51,254 nucleotides of DNA from positions 1 through 51,254 of the forward strand of contig LNFL01000098.1 of assembly GCA_001464275.1 (NCBI GenBank), written 5' to 3'. Positions 50,192 to 51,254 of this stretch are shown piece by piece (the first letter of the stretch is position 1; each line of letters opens with the position of its first letter). This stretch comes from Actinobacteria bacterium Ga0077560 (lineage in GTDB: Bacteria > Actinomycetota > Thermoleophilia > Miltoncostaeales > Miltoncostaeaceae). The notes under the pieces are model-generated. The model was given only the letters and a program-made list of their open reading frames with translations. It had not been told where the DNA came from and did no database searches. Made by a program: the position numbers and the translations under genes.

Positions 50192-50791
50192 GTGCATCGC
50201 CTCGACCACGTCTTCGTGATGTGCGCCCCGGGCGCACCGGAGGGACGCGCGCTCGAGGACGCCGGCCTGGAGTGCGTGCGGTCGCGGGCGCATCCCGGAC
50301 AAGGCACGCACAACCGCTGCTGGTTCGTGGGCGACCTCATGCTGGAGTTGCTGTGGATCGATGACCCGGTCGCGGCCGCATCGCCGGGGGTCGCCCGCCT
50401 GCGGCTGCCCGAGCGCGACCGGTGGAGCGAGACGGGTGCCGCGCCGTTCGGCGCCGCCCTGCACGGCCCGGACGGCGAGCCGCCCTTCCCCGCGTGGGAC
50501 TACGCGCCGCCGTACTTCCCGGACGGGCGCGTCATCCCCGTGGCGGTGGCACCGCCCTCAGAGCCGCTGCTCTTCATCACGCCGGGCGTGTCGGTGCCGA
50601 CCGATCCGGAACGGCCGGCGGCGCGGTGCGAGATCCGGCTCCCCGCGTGGGACCCGGCAGGGCCGATGGCATCCCTGGCCGTGGCCGGGCTCACGTTGAC
50701 CACCGGAGACCCACTGCTCTCCATCGCCCTGGAAGGCGGCTCACGCACCGTGGATCTCACTCCGGACCTGCCCATTCGGGTCAGGTTCTGA
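50192..50791 (+). CDS. Glyoxalase-like (VOC superfamily) protein
   Basis: 199 aa from GTG 50192, 5 nt after the thioesterase stop. It starts HRLDHVFVMCAPGAPEGRALEDAGL, followed by GQGTHNRCWFVGDLMLELLWIDDP, the first beta-alpha-beta-beta unit of a glyoxalase-like fold with a possible metal His and Glu. The second half (DYAPPYFPDGRVIPVAV, LLFITPG) is less conserved. Family members include dioxygenases, isomerases and resistance proteins, so no reaction can be assigned. The stop is followed directly by the large repeat whose first hairpin would terminate this operon. Confidence 0.72.
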   Translation: MHRLDHVFVMCAPGAPEGRALEDAGLECVRSRAHPGQGTHNRCWFVGDLMLELLWIDDPVAAASPGVARLRLPERDRWSETGAAPFGAALHGPDGEPPFPAWDYAPPYFPDGRVIPVAVAPPSEPLLFITPGVSVPTDPERPAARCEIRLPAWDPAGPMASLAVAGLTLTTGDPLLSIALEGGSRTVDLTPDLPIRVRF

Positions 50792-50837
50792 TCCGGGCGC
50801 TCTGCGATCCGGGCTTTGCGAGGTGCAGCAGTTGTCT

Positions 50838-50858
50838 CGGCGCCCCGCAGGGGCGCCG
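50838..50858 (+). terminator. Terminator-type hairpin in repeat copy B
   Basis: CGGCGCCCC-GCA-GGGGCGCCG followed by ACTGCTTTTCG, 46 nt past the glyoxalase-like stop. It is probably the terminator of the thioesterase/glyoxalase operon. GCAGT/ACTGC flanks extend the pairing. Confidence 0.7.
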
Positions 50859-51222
50859 ACTGCTTTTCGTTTGTGGTCGTTCTCGTTGCTTTTCATCGCC
50901 TGGTCGACTCGCGCAAGCGCTGCCCATGTGCGCGTCTGGGGGCGTTGGCCCCAGGAACAACGCCTTGCGGCTGCGCTGCCACTGAGCCCAGCTCCCCATC
51001 CATGGGTCGCCCTCATCCATTCCTCGCCGTCCACAAGGGCTGCCGTGCCATCCCGATCAGTGGTGCACCGCATGATGAGGCGCCGCGCCGGGACGGCGCG
51101 GTTTCCACCCCTGGCGCGCTATCCGGTCAGCTCACCTGCAATTCGACTATCGGTACCCGTGTGGACGCTGATCCCAGACGGCCGCAGAGCACCCAATCCG
51201 GTGGACGACTGCCAAATGCAAT

Positions 51223-51240
51223 CGGCTCATGGATGAGCCG
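51223..51240. other. Covarying palindrome of repeat copy B
   Basis: CGGCTCAT-GG-ATGAGCCG, counterpart of 31120-31137 in copy A with a compensated base-pair change. Confidence 0.6.
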
Positions 51241-51254
51241 AGCTGGTTGGTTGC

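Larger units (their letters stand above)
50806..51254. repeat. Large non-coding repeat, copy B (runs off the window)
   Basis: It starts GATCCGGGCTTTGCGAGG and follows copy A (30727 onward) through the arm, the core hairpin (51083-51101), a 35-nt identical block (51177-51211, equal to 31072-31106) and the covarying palindrome (51223-51240). It ends at the window edge where copy A turns into its inverted right arm, so that arm should lie just outside. There is no supported gene in 50792-51254. Confidence 0.75.

Noticed and set aside
50741..51073. Minus-strand frame in repeat copy B as a protein
   Set aside because: Similarity to the copy A translation is limited to blocks explained by nucleotide identity, with frame changes between them; no ribosome site.

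Overview
The window is one contiguous stretch of very GC-rich, gene-dense bacterial chromosome. GTG starts are frequent and many neighbouring genes overlap by 4 bp (ATGA/GTGA). An acyl-CoA carboxylase with a small epsilon-like subunit and a fused biotin carboxylase/BCCP chain points to Actinomycetota. The exopolysaccharide and secreted-protein content fits a deep-branching high-GC class such as Thermoleophilia, but that placement is inference. I saw no tRNA, rRNA, CRISPR array, transposase or phage gene.

Layout. (1) 1-4593: three tandem secreted lysyl-oxidase-like genes, the first cut by the window edge. (2) 4594-8517: a tiny membrane ORF on the minus strand, then an acyl-CoA carboxylase operon (carboxyltransferase, epsilon, biotin carboxylase-BCCP). 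(3) 8539-13602, minus strand: an M48-like membrane protein whose zinc site is lost, a sigma-70 factor, a universal stress protein, and sucCD with sucD frameshifted. (4) 13785-46208: a large envelope and exopolysaccharide region. It holds a GNAT and two FemAB/BioF2-like acyltransferases, a Wzz/BY-kinase-like protein, a single-chain Wzx-Wzy fusion, two GT4 and one GT2 glycosyltransferases, a WcaJ/WbaP-type initiating transferase, two SDR epimerase-like proteins, a DegT aminotransferase and a nucleotidyltransferase. It also holds a NodB deacetylase, a PAP2 phosphatase (frameshifted), two right-handed beta-helix proteins (one frameshifted), a P-domain protein, an L,D-transpeptidase and two Ig/FN3-like secreted proteins. 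(5) 46270-50791: housekeeping genes (PLP aminotransferase, LapA-like, MOSC, AlkA-like glycosylase, GNAT, thioesterase, glyoxalase-like).

How it fits together. The initiating transferase would load a sugar phosphate on the lipid carrier. The GT4 and GT2 enzymes would extend it with sugars made by the nucleotidyltransferase, aminotransferase and epimerase. The Wzx-Wzy fusion would flip and polymerise the repeat unit under control of the Wzz-like protein. The deacetylase, beta-helix, P-domain and Ig-like proteins would modify, bind or decorate the product outside the cell.

Most unusual features. A roughly 600-bp non-coding repeat with long inverted arms and base-paired hairpins occurs at 30727-31327, and a second copy runs off the right edge. 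One of its hairpins shows a compensatory base change between the copies. Several enzymes keep their fold signatures but lack catalytic residues: the M48-like protein, the BY-kinase and the second SDR. Three genes carry frameshifts, at least two of them with small deletions in GC-rich sequence. About ten genes show a TAnnnT-type hexamer 6-8 nt before the start codon, which implies leaderless transcripts.
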